Of a stretch of 64,000 bases of DNA, positions 8,812 through 17,349 are shown one piece after another. Made by a program: the position numbers and the translations under genes. Every line of letters begins with the position of its first letter. The first letter of the stretch is position 1. Source of the DNA: VXNE01 sp965200505 (GTDB lineage Bacteria; Pseudomonadota; Gammaproteobacteria; Pseudomonadales; Azotimanducaceae); assembly GCA_965200505.1 (NCBI GenBank), contig OZ241343.1, positions 620,001-684,000 on the forward strand, read 5' to 3'. The notes below the pieces were generated by a model. The model was not told the DNA's origin, did no database searches, and saw only the letters and a list, made by a program, of their open reading frames with translations.

Positions 8812-8880
8812 ACGCTGGAAGGTACGGCTAATTTACACCCAAGTCAAAAAAACACGCGAGTGATTTCGCCTTGGGGCGAC

Positions 8881-9156
8881 TTATTCCGTCTCCTCGGCTT
8901 GGCCAAGCCATTCCCACAATGAGCGCGCCGCAAAACCGGCGTAGGCACCGTTCAACCTGAACACCACGCCGAACGCGTCTTCAATGCGGCCCTCGCCCTT
9001 GACACCAGCACGGACGGCCACCTCCTGCGTTAGCTCCTTGGTCTGCACAAGGTAGCTGGTGTCGGTTATTTCGTGGCAACAATCGACGTACTGCTCCTTG
9101 ATGCGGGCCGTCACGTCCGCATTGGGTTCAGTCAAAAGCACCATGTGAATGGCCAT
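8881..9156 (-). CDS. Small hypothetical protein
   Basis: A 91-residue protein starting MAIHMVLLTEPNADV and ending WLGQAEETE. ATG 9156 is preferred over a longer GTG form because AGGAG sits 8 bases before it. It is acidic and soluble, with two cysteines in a row (DCCHEI), a lone beta-strand start and a C-terminal helix; the composition suggests a compact alpha/beta protein. No family was recognised. It lies just downstream of secreted paralog B, behind that gene's terminator, and upstream of the AAA/DUF4143 gene, possibly cotranscribed with the latter. Confidence 0.6.
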   Translation of the reverse strand: MAIHMVLLTEPNADVTARIKEQYVDCCHEITDTSYLVQTKELTQEVAVRAGVKGEGRIEDAFGVVFRLNGAYAGFAARSLWEWLGQAEETE

Positions 9157-9192
9157 CGTTTGTGCTCCTGCATCCCTCCGTTTGGCGTACAC

Positions 9193-9227
9193 AAAAAAGG
9201 GGGAAGGCGATAACGCCCTCCCCCTTT
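9193..9227 (-). terminator. Rho-independent terminator of secreted paralog B
   Basis: On the minus strand AAAGGGGG..GGCG pairs with CGCC..CCCCC around a TTAT loop, followed by T(6) (A run at 9193-9198 on the plus strand). It lies about 50 bases after the stop of the 9278-10759 gene and directly upstream of the small gene's ribosome site. Confidence 0.85.
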
Positions 9228-9277
9228 GACCGGTTTGGTCTGAACGACCCGCGATGGTTCGCGGGACTGCGTGGCCG

Positions 9278-10759
9278 CTACGTCCCCGTGGTGTCGTAGA
9301 TGACCGTGTCCGTCCCTTGGTCGTCCAAGTTCACCTGCGTCGTCGCGACATCGACGGTGCCGTTCGGCGCCACCACGTCAAGGGTCGCTGCCGTGCGGGT
9401 GCTGTTGGCGATGCTCACGATGTCCCTCACCCTCAGCACCGCCGTGCTGTTGCCTGGCACAGACCCCTCGGCGGCTTCGCCGGCCGTCGTCGTGGCGCCA
9501 TCTTCCGACACGAAGCTGAACGTGTAGTTCACTGCGTTGCGGTTGCGGTTCACGAGCACGACGCGCTGGTTGTAGGTGTCGTAGGTGGTGAGATAGGGAA
9601 TCTGCACCCTCGTGCCGTCACGCCGAATCACGCCGATGGGGGTCTCGCCCAAATCGTTAGGCGGAACGGCCGCGTTGGTAACGGGTGCGTAATCCACAGC
9701 CACGGTGTACTCACCCGATGGGATTTCCTCGCTGTTGGTGGGTCCCACGGTGATGCAGAAGGAGGTAATGCCCGCCCCCGCGGCAACGGAGACCGACTCC
9801 AACACCGCGTTGTTCCGCATCGTGGCCAACGGTGCAGGGCGACCACAAGACGCATCGGCCGTGGTCAAGGTGTTGGATGTGAAGGAACCAACCGAGAAGT
9901 CGCCACTGTAGGTGACGACGCTGCCGGAAGTCAGCTGAGCGTTAGCCTCCTGCGCAACCTGAGCCAAGGTGTTGACAACCGCGCCGTCCCTTATGCTTTT
10001 GTGCATAACCGTACTGCCACCGACGCCGATGGAAAGGGTGCCGAGGGAGTTGGCTCCCGCTGACGAGAGCGCCGTGAAGCCAGACCTCACCGTGGCAGTC
10101 ACGGTTCCGGGGGCCACCGTAGTCCTCAAGCTGGGCTGGATGACGGCCATTGCCGCAGACTTGCTGGTCAACGGGCTTGCCTGGTTGATCGCGGAACCCA
10201 AGTCGAGGTACACGCTCATCCTGATAGTGGCTGGAGCGCCCGGCAGGATCGCCAACCTGTTATGGGCTCGCGCAAACACAACGGCATCTCTGTCAATCGT
10301 GGCTGTAGCGCCCGTAGATGGCGTGGAAAAGATGACAAAGTTCTGGCGTGCTCCGCCACCAACCTCCACGGTGAACGCGGTGGCGTCGTCGGAAGTGCCG
10401 TCGGCATTCCTGTCCGGGATGTTCGCCCACGCGTTATCCAAGGCCGTACTGTGAACCACCATGTTCCCAAAGTCGTACCGAATGTAAATCTGCCGTCCCT
10501 CCCTCCCAGGAACGCCGAGTTTCCCTTCCACCCGGAAGTCGGCCGAAGTCGCGATAACGCGGTAGTAGGTCTGCCCGCCCACAGTGACCGTCAGGTTGCT
10601 GGGCAGGGTTTCGGAAGAGAACACAACCGTCCCCACCGGATCCTGTGCGGTGCCGAGTGCGTCGAGGTTGATCGCCGCATGGGCTGCGCCGGTTGCCAAC
10701 GCCAAAGCCATCCCGAGCAAGGTCGCCAAGGCGTTCCTAAAAGTCTTTCTGAAGAGCAT
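9278..10759 (-). CDS. Secreted protein of unknown function, paralog B
   Basis: A 493-residue protein with a Sec signal peptide (MLFRKTFRNALATLLGMALALATGAAHA, cleavage near residue 28). It is Thr/Ser/Val/Asn rich, beta-type, with few cysteines (SCGRP and SFCITV), matching paralog A in length and layout. Conserved blocks include RVEGKLGVPGREGRQIYIRYD, IGVIRRDGTRVQIPYLTT, DVVAPNGTVDV and TTQVNL near the end. The ATG at 10759 has CGGAG 7 bases upstream. It has its own predicted promoter and terminator, so it is monocistronic. Unlike paralog A its leader has no long homopolymer. Function unknown; export to the cell surface or medium is inferred from the signal peptide and composition. Confidence 0.75.
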   Translation of the reverse strand: MLFRKTFRNALATLLGMALALATGAAHAAINLDALGTAQDPVGTVVFSSETLPSNLTVTVGGQTYYRVIATSADFRVEGKLGVPGREGRQIYIRYDFGNMVVHSTALDNAWANIPDRNADGTSDDATAFTVEVGGGARQNFVIFSTPSTGATATIDRDAVVFARAHNRLAILPGAPATIRMSVYLDLGSAINQASPLTSKSAAMAVIQPSLRTTVAPGTVTATVRSGFTALSSAGANSLGTLSIGVGGSTVMHKSIRDGAVVNTLAQVAQEANAQLTSGSVVTYSGDFSVGSFTSNTLTTADASCGRPAPLATMRNNAVLESVSVAAGAGITSFCITVGPTNSEEIPSGEYTVAVDYAPVTNAAVPPNDLGETPIGVIRRDGTRVQIPYLTTYDTYNQRVVLVNRNRNAVNYTFSFVSEDGATTTAGEAAEGSVPGNSTAVLRVRDIVSIANSTRTAATLDVVAPNGTVDVATTQVNLDDQGTDTVIYDTTGT

Positions 10760-10843
10760 CTGTCACTCCGAGTCATCCCAAGAAAAGTGCCATCGCCAAC
10801 CGGCCCGGAGGATGGAACCCCCGTGTCGAGAAGCTCGGCAGGC

Positions 10844-10871
10844 ATTATCCACGCGAAAACCGGATTCGCAA
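10844..10871 (-). promoter_or_regulatory. Predicted sigma-70 promoter of secreted paralog B
   Basis: Minus strand TTGCGA (10871-10866), 16-base spacer, GATAAT (10849-10844), about 85 bases before the ATG. The element GCTTGC, then CGCGTG, then GATAATG is shared with the paralog A promoter. A-tracts upstream (10873-10912) could act as an UP element. Confidence 0.5.
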
Positions 10872-11127
10872 GCCTTTTTTCGCATTTTTTTTCACAAGCC
10901 CGCCCCAAGACGGGAAAATAACGCTAACAAACTGATTTTTCATTCAAAATCCCATTCATTCGACGGTTCCATCGGAGCCGCCCGACACGCCAAAGCCGCA
11001 AAATCACCCGCCGAACGCCTTGCGCAAGCCGTTTCGCGCCATCTTTCGCGCCGCGAGTTCCCACCTTCCCGATGGCCCGCCACGCCACGCAGGCTTGTTC
11101 GCACGCCCACCAGACGCCGCCCGCCCA
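10872..11127. other. Intergenic stretch: A/T-rich promoter flank, then the distal edge of the Uma2 repeat unit
   Basis: Bases 10872-10980 are A/T-rich with A/T runs, unlike the surroundings, and lie upstream of secreted paralog B. From about 11003 the DNA is the same downstream segment that follows the other Uma2 copies, including GCCTTGCGCAAGCCGTTTCG at 11017. No coding region is supported here. Confidence 0.6.
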
Positions 11128-12006
11128 TCAATCCCCACCGCCCCGCGCCCGCAGCGTGGCCTCCAACTCCGCAACCCGCGCCTGCGCCGCGTCCGCCCGC
11201 CGCTCCGCCGCCTCACGTTCCCGCCTCTCCTCCGCCTCGCGCCGTTCCGCAGCTTCCCGTTGCATGCGCTGTTCGGCGTAGGTGCGCAGGAACTCGCCGG
11301 CCATGGGGTCGAAGAAGCGGAGCAGCCCTTCGCGGACGCACAGCTCCAGACCCAGCGCCTCGCTCGGCCAGCGCCCCGCGGCGTTGGCCCGCACCCGCCG
11401 GTACCCGCCGCCGCGCAGCCGGTAGCCAACCAGCAGCTCACCCAGCGGCGCACCGGTCTCGTCGCGCAGGCGGGCGCCGGTCTCGTCGAACATCCAGTAC
11501 TCCGGCACCCCGAGGCGACGGTAGAGGACTCGCTTGTCCACCAAGTCCCGCCGCTCGCTCGACGGCGACAGATCCTCCAGCACGAAGTCCGGCGTCGACT
11601 CCTCCCACAGCTTGTACGAGTCGCGCCCGCCGCTCGCCTCCCCCAGCGCCACGAACAGGTCCGGCACCACCATCTTGTGTTGTTGGCCCTCCATATAGGG
11701 CATTACCAAGTCTCCGCACACGGCGCCGCCGCGGCGCTCGAAGTGGTCCTCCAGCACCGTCCCGCAGACCCGCAGCCGCCGCGCATGCCGTTCGTTCTGC
11801 CCCATGGAATCGGCGATCAGGTAGCCGTCGCCGTCGAGGACGACCGGCGGCTTCGGCACGTAGTCCCATGGCTCGCGGGCCGCGGTGCCCAAGGGCAGCG
11901 GGGCAACCTCGGCCGGGCGGGCCACCTCGCGCCACGCGGGCGCGACGGGTTCAGGCACCGCCGCCGCCGGTGGCGGGGCTGCCTGGGCTTGGGGCTGCGT
12001 GGCCAT
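11128..12006 (-). CDS. Uma2-family (DUF820) endonuclease paralog 1, core type A
   Basis: A 292-residue protein. Residues 1-50 are a Pro/Ala-rich leader (MATQPQAQAAPPPAA). The Uma2 core follows: HKMVVPDLFVAL (metal-binding Asp), PDFVLEDLSPSSERRD (Glu of the PD-(D/E)XK site), DKRVLYRRLGVPEYWMFD, and the family's DETGARLRDE strand. The last 45 residues are an Arg/Glu/Ala coiled coil ending ELEATLRARGGGD. ATG 12006 is chosen because the sequence before it is the repeated intergenic segment; in-frame ATG codons further up are possible. No good ribosome site is seen. Uma2 proteins have a nuclease fold but mostly unknown roles, and are abundant in cyanobacteria and rarer in proteobacteria. Confidence 0.75.
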   Translation of the reverse strand: MATQPQAQAAPPPAAAVPEPVAPAWREVARPAEVAPLPLGTAAREPWDYVPKPPVVLDGDGYLIADSMGQNERHARRLRVCGTVLEDHFERRGGAVCGDLVMPYMEGQQHKMVVPDLFVALGEASGGRDSYKLWEESTPDFVLEDLSPSSERRDLVDKRVLYRRLGVPEYWMFDETGARLRDETGAPLGELLVGYRLRGGGYRRVRANAAGRWPSEALGLELCVREGLLRFFDPMAGEFLRTYAEQRMQREAAERREAEERREREAAERRADAAQARVAELEATLRARGGGD

Positions 12007-12382
12007 GACTGGAACGATACCACCGTCCGCGCGCTCTGGGGACACCATCCGCCCCATCATGGCCGCGCGGCCGGCCGGCGTCTGTGCGCCAAATCGCTTT
12101 TGGTCGTGGGCGAACGCCCCGCCGGGCCGTGCGAAATCCGCCAAGGGGCCCCGCGTCAAAGGCGCCGACGCCCCGAAACCCAACCCTTCAAGACGGCCTC
12201 CCAACTTCGGCTCGCGGCGGCCGTTGGATCAGACCTTCGCCAAGAGCGCGGTGTCAAAGGCCACTCGCCGAACGCCTTGCGCAAGCCGTTTCGCGCCATC
12301 TTTCGCGCCGCAAGTTCCGCCTTCCCGACGGCCCGCCACGCCATACGGGACGTCCGCGCCCCCACCAGACGCCGCCCGCCCA
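12007..12382 (-). repeat. Conserved intergenic module between Uma2 genes 1 and 2
   Basis: About 376 bases nearly identical to the segments at 13367-13732, 14591-14967 and 15829-16204. It is open on several frames because of high G+C but has no plausible gene. The minus-strand part next to each start codon includes GGTGGTATCGTTCCAG, so it may hold the promoter of the next gene and the terminator of the previous one; CTTGCGCAAG is a perfect 10-base palindrome. Confidence 0.6.
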
Positions 12383-13366
12383 TCAATCCCCACCGCCCCG
12401 CGCCCGCAACGCAGCCTCCAACTCCGCAACCCGCGCCTGCGCCGCGTCCGCACGCCGTTCGGCGGCCTCACGTTCCTGCCTCTCCTCCGCCTCGCGCCGT
12501 TCCGCAGCTTCCCATCCCTGTTCCGCCGCACGCCGTTGCGCGGCCTCCGCCTCGCGTTCCCGCCTTTCCGCTTCCCGCTCCCGCCTTTCCGCCTCCGCGC
12601 GCTGTTCGGCGGCCTCACGCTGCACCTTCTCTTCGTCCAAGGTGCGCAGGTACTCGCGAGTCACAGGGTCGAAAAAGCGCAGCGGCCCGTGGCGAACGCA
12701 CAGCTCAAGCCCCAGCGCCTCGCTCGGCCAGCGCCCCGCCGCGTTGGCGAGCAGCCGCACGTACTCGCCGCCCCGCAGCCGGTAGCCAACCAGCAGTTCG
12801 CCCAGCGGCGCGCCCGATTCGTCGAGCAGGCGGGTACGCGTCTCGTCGAACATCCAGTACTCGGGCACCCCGAGGCGCTGGTACAGGGCGCGCTTGTCCA
12901 CCAAATCCCGACGCTCGCTCTCAGGCGACAGGTCCTCCAGCACGAAGTCCGGCGTCGCCTCCTCCCACAGCTTGTACGAGGCGCGCCCCTCGTCCTCCTT
13001 CGCCCGCAGCGCCACGAACAGGTCCGGCACCACCATCTTGTGCCGCTGGCCCTCCATGTAGGGCATCACCCCGTCCATCCCCACCACGCCGCCGCGGGGC
13101 CGGAAGTGGCTCTTCAGCACCGTCTCGCAAGACGACAGCCGCCCGGAGTGCCGCAGGTTCTGCCCCATGGAATCGGCGATCAGGTAGCCGTCGTCGTCGA
13201 GGTCGACCGGCGGCATCGGCACGTAGTCCCACGGCTCGCGCGGCGCGACGCCCGAGGGCGGCGGGGCCACTTCGGCCGGGCGGGCCACCTCGCGCCACGC
13301 GGGCGCGACGGGTTCGGGCCCCGCCGCCAACGGCGGGGCTGCCTGGGCTTGGGGCTGCGTGGCCAT
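12383..13366 (-). CDS. Uma2-family endonuclease paralog 2, core type B
   Basis: A 327-residue protein with the same leader and catalytic pattern as paralog 1: HKMVVPDLFVALR, PDFVLEDLSPESERRD, DKRALYQRLGVPEYWMFD. The variable segment before the catalytic Asp (NLRHSGRLSSCETVLKSHF, then GVVGMDGVMPYMEG) matches paralog 4 and differs from 1, 3 and 5. The coiled-coil tail is the longest type, with AAQRRAAEQGWEAAERREA shared with paralog 5 rather than with its core partner 4, so exchange has occurred between copies. ATG 13366 precedes the conserved MATQPQ. Confidence 0.75.
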   Translation of the reverse strand: MATQPQAQAAPPLAAGPEPVAPAWREVARPAEVAPPPSGVAPREPWDYVPMPPVDLDDDGYLIADSMGQNLRHSGRLSSCETVLKSHFRPRGGVVGMDGVMPYMEGQRHKMVVPDLFVALRAKEDEGRASYKLWEEATPDFVLEDLSPESERRDLVDKRALYQRLGVPEYWMFDETRTRLLDESGAPLGELLVGYRLRGGEYVRLLANAAGRWPSEALGLELCVRHGPLRFFDPVTREYLRTLDEEKVQREAAEQRAEAERREREAERREREAEAAQRRAAEQGWEAAERREAEERQEREAAERRADAAQARVAELEAALRARGGGD

Positions 13367-13732
13367 GCCTGGAACGATACCACCGTCCGCGCGCTCTGGG
13401 GACACCATCCGCCCCATCATGGCCGCGCGGCCGGCCGGCGTCTGTGCGCGAAGTCGCTTTTGGTCGTGGGAGAACGCCCCGCCGGGCCGTGCGAAAATCC
13501 GCCCAGAGGCCCCGCATCAAAGGCGCCGGCGCCCCGAAACCCAGCCCTTCAAGACGGCCTCCCAACTTCGGCTGGCGGCGGCCGTTGGATCAGACCTTCA
13601 CCAAGAGCGCGGTGTCAAAGGCCACTCGCCGAACGCCTTGCGCAAGCCGTTTCGCGCTGCGAGTTTCCACCTTCCCGACGGCCCGCCACGCCACGCGCGA
13701 TGTCCGCGCCCCCGCCAGACGCCGCCCGCCCA
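13367..13732 (-). repeat. Conserved intergenic module between Uma2 genes 2 and 3
   Basis: Same module as 12007-12382 with small differences, notably loss of about ten bases near 13655 around the Arg-rich CGCGAAACGG marker. No separate gene seen. Confidence 0.6.
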
Positions 13733-14590
13733 TCAATCCCCACCGCCCCGCGCCCGCAGCGCGGCCTCCAACTCCGCCACCCGCGCCTCCGCCGCGTCCG
13801 CACGCCGCTCCGCCGCCTCACGTTCCCGCCTTTCCGCTTCCCGCTCCCGTTCCGCCTCATCCAAGGTGCGCAAGTACTCGCGGGTCACAGGGTCGAAGAA
13901 GCGCAGCAGCCCTTCGCGGACGCACAGCTCCAGACCCAGCGCCTCGCTCGGCCAGCGCCCCGCCGCGTTGGCCCGCACCCGCCGGTAATCGCCGCCGCGC
14001 AGCCGGTAGCCGATCAGCGGCCCGCCCAGCGGCGCGCCCGTCTCGTCGCGCAGGCGGGCGCCCGTCTCGTCGAACATCCAGTACTCCGGCACCCCGATGC
14101 GCCGGTACAGGACGCGCTTGTCCACCAAGTCCCGCCGCTCGCTCGACGGCGACAAATCCTCCAGCACGAAGTCCGGCAGCGGGTGCTCCCACAGCTTGTA
14201 CGAGTTCCAGGACAGGTCCTCCGCCGCCCGCAGCGCCACGAACAGGTCCGGCGACACCGTCTTGTGCCGCTCGCCCTCCATGTAGTGCATCGAGGTGTCC
14301 GCGACCTCCACGCCCCCGCGGCCCCGGAAGTGGCGCTTCAGCACCGTCGAGCAAACCGACAGCCGGTCGGAGTGCCGTGGGTTCTGCGACATGGAATCGG
14401 CGATCAGGTAGCCGTCGTCGTCGAGGACGACCGGCGGCTTCGGCACGTAGTCCCACGGCTCGCGGGCCGCGGCGCCCAAGGGCGGCGGGGCCACGTCGGC
14501 CGGGCGGGCCACTTCGCGCCACGCGGGCGCGATGGATTCGGGCGCCTCCGCCAATGGCGGAGGGGCTTCGGCTTGGGGCTGCGTGGCCAT
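13733..14590 (-). CDS. Uma2-family endonuclease paralog 3, core type C
   Basis: A 285-residue protein. Variable segment: NPRHSDRLSVCSTVLKRHF, then GVEVADTSMHYMEG and HKTVSPDLFVALRAAED, shared with paralog 5. The catalytic region is PDFVLEDLSPSSERRD with DKRVLYRRIGVPEYWMFD. A distinguishing change is GGPLIGYRLRGG in place of GELLVGYRLRGG. The tail is the shortest of the five (about 40 residues, EREREAERREREAAERRAD). The N-terminal leader is less proline-rich (PPPLAEAPESIAP). ATG 14590 precedes MATQPQ. Confidence 0.75.
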   Translation of the reverse strand: MATQPQAEAPPPLAEAPESIAPAWREVARPADVAPPPLGAAAREPWDYVPKPPVVLDDDGYLIADSMSQNPRHSDRLSVCSTVLKRHFRGRGGVEVADTSMHYMEGERHKTVSPDLFVALRAAEDLSWNSYKLWEHPLPDFVLEDLSPSSERRDLVDKRVLYRRIGVPEYWMFDETGARLRDETGAPLGGPLIGYRLRGGDYRRVRANAAGRWPSEALGLELCVREGLLRFFDPVTREYLRTLDEAEREREAERREREAAERRADAAEARVAELEAALRARGGGD

Positions 14591-14967
14591 GCTTGGAACG
14601 ATACCACCGTCCGCGCGCTCTGGGGACACCATCCGCCCCATCATGGCCGCGCGGCCGCCCGGCGTCTGTGCGCGAAGTCGCTTTTGGCCGTGGGCGAACG
14701 CCCCGCCGGGCCGTGCGAAACCCGCCAAGGGGCCCTGCGTCAAAGGCGCCGACGCCCCGAAACCCAGCCCTTCAAGACGGCCTCCCGACTTCGGCTGGCG
14801 GCGGCCGTTGGATCAGACCTTCACCAAGAGCGCGGTGTCAAAGGCCACTCGCCGAACGCCTTGCGCAAGCCGTTTCGCGCCATCTTTCGCGCCGCGAGTT
14901 CCCACCTTCCCGATGGCCCGCCACGCCACGCGCGATGTCCGCGCCCCCGCCAGACGCCGCCCGCCCA
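14591..14967 (-). repeat. Conserved intergenic module between Uma2 genes 3 and 4
   Basis: About 377 bases, same module as at 12007-12382, carrying the GCCTTGCGCAAGCCGTTTCG marker at 14858. No separate gene seen. Confidence 0.6.
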
Positions 14968-15828
14968 TCAATCCCCACCGCCCCGCGCCCGCAGCTCAGC
15001 CTCCAACTCCGCCACCCGCGCTTCCGCCGCGTCCGCACGCCGCTCCGCAGCTTCCCATCCCTGTTCCGCCGCCTCACGCTGCACCTTCTCTTCGTCCAAG
15101 GTGCGCAGGTACTCGCGGGTCACAGGATCGAAGAAGCGCAGCGGCCCGTGGCGGACGCACAGCTCAAGCCCCAGCGCCTCGCTCGGCCAGCGCCCGGCCG
15201 CGTTCGCCCGCACCCGCCGGTACCTGCCGCCACGCAGCCGGTAGCCCACCAGCAGTTCGCCCAGCGGCGCGCCCGATTCGTCGAGCAGGCGGGTACGCGT
15301 CTCGTCGAACATCCAGTACTCGGGCACCCCGAGGCGACGGTAGAGGATGCGCTTGTCCACCAAATCCCGACGCTCGCTCTCAGGCGACAGGTCCTCCAGC
15401 ACGAAGTCCGGCGTCGCCTCCTCCCACAGCTTGTACGAGGCGCGCCCCTCGTCCTCCTTCGCCCGCAGCGCCACGAACAGGTCCGGCGCCACCATCTTGT
15501 GCCGCTGGCCCTCCATGTAGGGCATCACCCCGTCCATCCCCACCACGCCGCCGCGGGGCCGGAAGTGGCTCTTCAGCACCGTCTCGCAAGACGACAGCCG
15601 CCCGGAGTGCCGCAGGTTCTGCCCCATGGAATCGGCGATCAGGTAGCCGTCGCCGTCAAGGTCGACCGGCGGCATCGGCACGTAGTCCCACGGCTCGCGG
15701 GCCGCGGCGCCCAAGGGCGGCCGGGCCACGTCGGCCGGGCGGGCCACCTCGCGCCACGCGGGCGCGATGGGTTCAGGCACCGCCGCCGCCGGTGGCGGCG
15801 GTGCCTGGGCTTGGGGCTGCGTGGCCAT
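14968..15828 (-). CDS. Uma2-family endonuclease paralog 4, core type B
   Basis: A 286-residue protein whose core is almost identical to paralog 2 (SGRLSSCETVLKSHF, GVVGMDGVMPYMEG, PDFVLEDLSPESERRD, DETRTRLLDESGAPLGELL). The exception is VAPDLFVAL for VVPDLFVAL. The tail is a different short form (KVQREAAEQGWEAAERRAD). Together with paralog 5 it forms a B-C pair matching paralogs 2-3, evidence that a two-gene block of about 2.6 kb was duplicated. Confidence 0.75.
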   Translation of the reverse strand: MATQPQAQAPPPPAAAVPEPIAPAWREVARPADVARPPLGAAAREPWDYVPMPPVDLDGDGYLIADSMGQNLRHSGRLSSCETVLKSHFRPRGGVVGMDGVMPYMEGQRHKMVAPDLFVALRAKEDEGRASYKLWEEATPDFVLEDLSPESERRDLVDKRILYRRLGVPEYWMFDETRTRLLDESGAPLGELLVGYRLRGGRYRRVRANAAGRWPSEALGLELCVRHGPLRFFDPVTREYLRTLDEEKVQREAAEQGWEAAERRADAAEARVAELEAELRARGGGD

Positions 15829-16204
15829 GACTGGAACGATACCACCGTCCGCGCGCTCTGGGGACATCATCCGCCCCATCATGGCCGCGCGGCCATCCGG
15901 CGTCTGTGCGCGAAGTCGCATTTGGTCGTGGGCGAACGCCCCGCCGGGCCGTGCGAAATCCGCCCAGGGGCCCCGCGTCAAAGGCGCGGGGCTCCCGAAA
16001 TCCAGCCCTTCAAGACGGCCTCCCGACTTCGGCTGGCGGCGGCCGTTGGATCAGACCTTCGCCAAGAGCGCGGTGTCAAAGGCCACTCGCCGAACGCCTT
16101 GCGCAAGCCGTTTCGCGCCATCTTTCGCGCCGCGAGTTCTGCCTTCCCGACGGCCCGCCACGCCACGCGCGATGTCCGCGCCCCCACCAGACGCGCCCCA
16201 CCCG
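15829..16204 (-). repeat. Conserved intergenic module between Uma2 genes 4 and 5
   Basis: About 376 bases, same module as the others, with the marker at 16096 and a short divergent stretch near 15985 (GGGGCTCCCG). No separate gene seen. Confidence 0.6.
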
Positions 16205-17167
16205 TCAATCCCCACCGCCCCGCGCCCGCAGCGCGGCCTCCAACTCCGCAACCCGCGCCTGCGCCGCGTCCGCACGCCGTTCGGCGGCCTCACGTTCCTG
16301 CCTCTCCTCCGCCTCGCGCCGTTCCGCCGCTTCCCATCCCTGTTCCGCCGCACGCCGTTGCGCGGCCTCCGCCTCGCGTTCCCGCCTTTCCGCTTCCCGT
16401 TCCCGCCTTTCTGCTTCCAGTTCCCGTTCCGCCTCATCCAAGGTGCGCAAGTACTCGCGGGTCACAGGGTCGAAGAAGCGCAGCAGCCCTTCGCGGACGC
16501 ACAGCTCCAGACCCAGCGCCTCGCTCGGCCAGCGCCCCGCCGCGTTGGCGCGCACCCGCCGGTAATCGCCGCCCCGCAGCCGGTAGCCGATCAGCGGCCC
16601 GCCCAGCGGCGCGCCCGTCTCGTCGCGCAGGCGGGCACTCGTCTCGTCGAACATCCAGTACTCGGGCACCCCGATGCGCCGGTACAGGACGCGCTTGTCC
16701 ACCAAGTCCCGCCGCTCGCTCGACGGCGACAAATCCTCCAGCACGAAGTCCGGCAGCGGGTGCTCCCACAGCTTGTACGAGTTCCAGGACAGGTCCTCCG
16801 CCGCCCGCAGCGCCACGAACAGGTCCGGCGACACCGTCTTGTGCCGCTCGCCCTCCATGTAGTGCATCGAGGTGTCCGCGACCTCCACGCCCCCGCGGCC
16901 CCGGAAGTGGCGCTTCAGCACCGTCGAGCAGACCGACAGCCGGTCGGAGTGCCGTGGATTCTGCGACATGGAATCGGCGATCAGGTAGCCGTCGTCGTCG
17001 AGGACGACCGGCGGCATCGGCACGTAGTCCCACGGCTCGCGGGCCGCGGCGCCCAAGGGCGGCGGGGCCACCTCGGCCGGGCGGGCCACCTCGCGCCACG
17101 CGGGCGCAGCGGGTTCGGGCCCCGCCGCCAATGGCGGGGCTGCCTGGGCTTGGGGCTGCGTGGCCAT
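16205..17167 (-). CDS. Uma2-family endonuclease paralog 5, core type C
   Basis: A 320-residue protein. The core matches paralog 3 nearly throughout (SDRLSVCSTVLKRHF, GVEVADTSMHYMEG, SPDLFVALRAAED, PLPDFVLEDLSPSSERRD, GGPLIGYRLRGG). The coiled-coil tail is the long form of paralog 2. Leader: MATQPQAQAAPPLAAGPEP, also closest to paralog 2. It therefore combines a type C core with type-2 ends, as expected from gene conversion or unequal crossing-over in the array. Confidence 0.75.
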   Translation of the reverse strand: MATQPQAQAAPPLAAGPEPAAPAWREVARPAEVAPPPLGAAAREPWDYVPMPPVVLDDDGYLIADSMSQNPRHSDRLSVCSTVLKRHFRGRGGVEVADTSMHYMEGERHKTVSPDLFVALRAAEDLSWNSYKLWEHPLPDFVLEDLSPSSERRDLVDKRVLYRRIGVPEYWMFDETSARLRDETGAPLGGPLIGYRLRGGDYRRVRANAAGRWPSEALGLELCVREGLLRFFDPVTREYLRTLDEAERELEAERREREAERREREAEAAQRRAAEQGWEAAERREAEERQEREAAERRADAAQARVAELEAALRARGGGD

Positions 17168-17349
17168 GACTGGAACGATACCACCGTCCGCGCGCTCTGG
17201 GGACACCATCCGCCCCATCATGGCCGCGCGGCCGGCCGGCGTCTGTGCGCGAAGTCGCTTTTGGCCGTGGGCGAACGCCCCGCTGGGCCGTGCGAAGACC
17301 GCCCGGAGGCTGCCCGGCTCAGACCTTCGCCAAGGGCGCGACCCCGCCG

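Noticed and set aside
11885..15244. A second long plus-strand frame (1119 codons) in the array
   Set aside because: Same reason: low-complexity shadow of the nuclease genes.
11020..17169. A 2049-codon open frame on the plus strand across the Uma2 array
   Set aside because: It is antisense to five conserved nuclease genes. Its translation is low-complexity Pro/Ala/Arg/Ser, and the tandem duplications make the opposite frame open by themselves. Protein motifs exist only on the minus strand.
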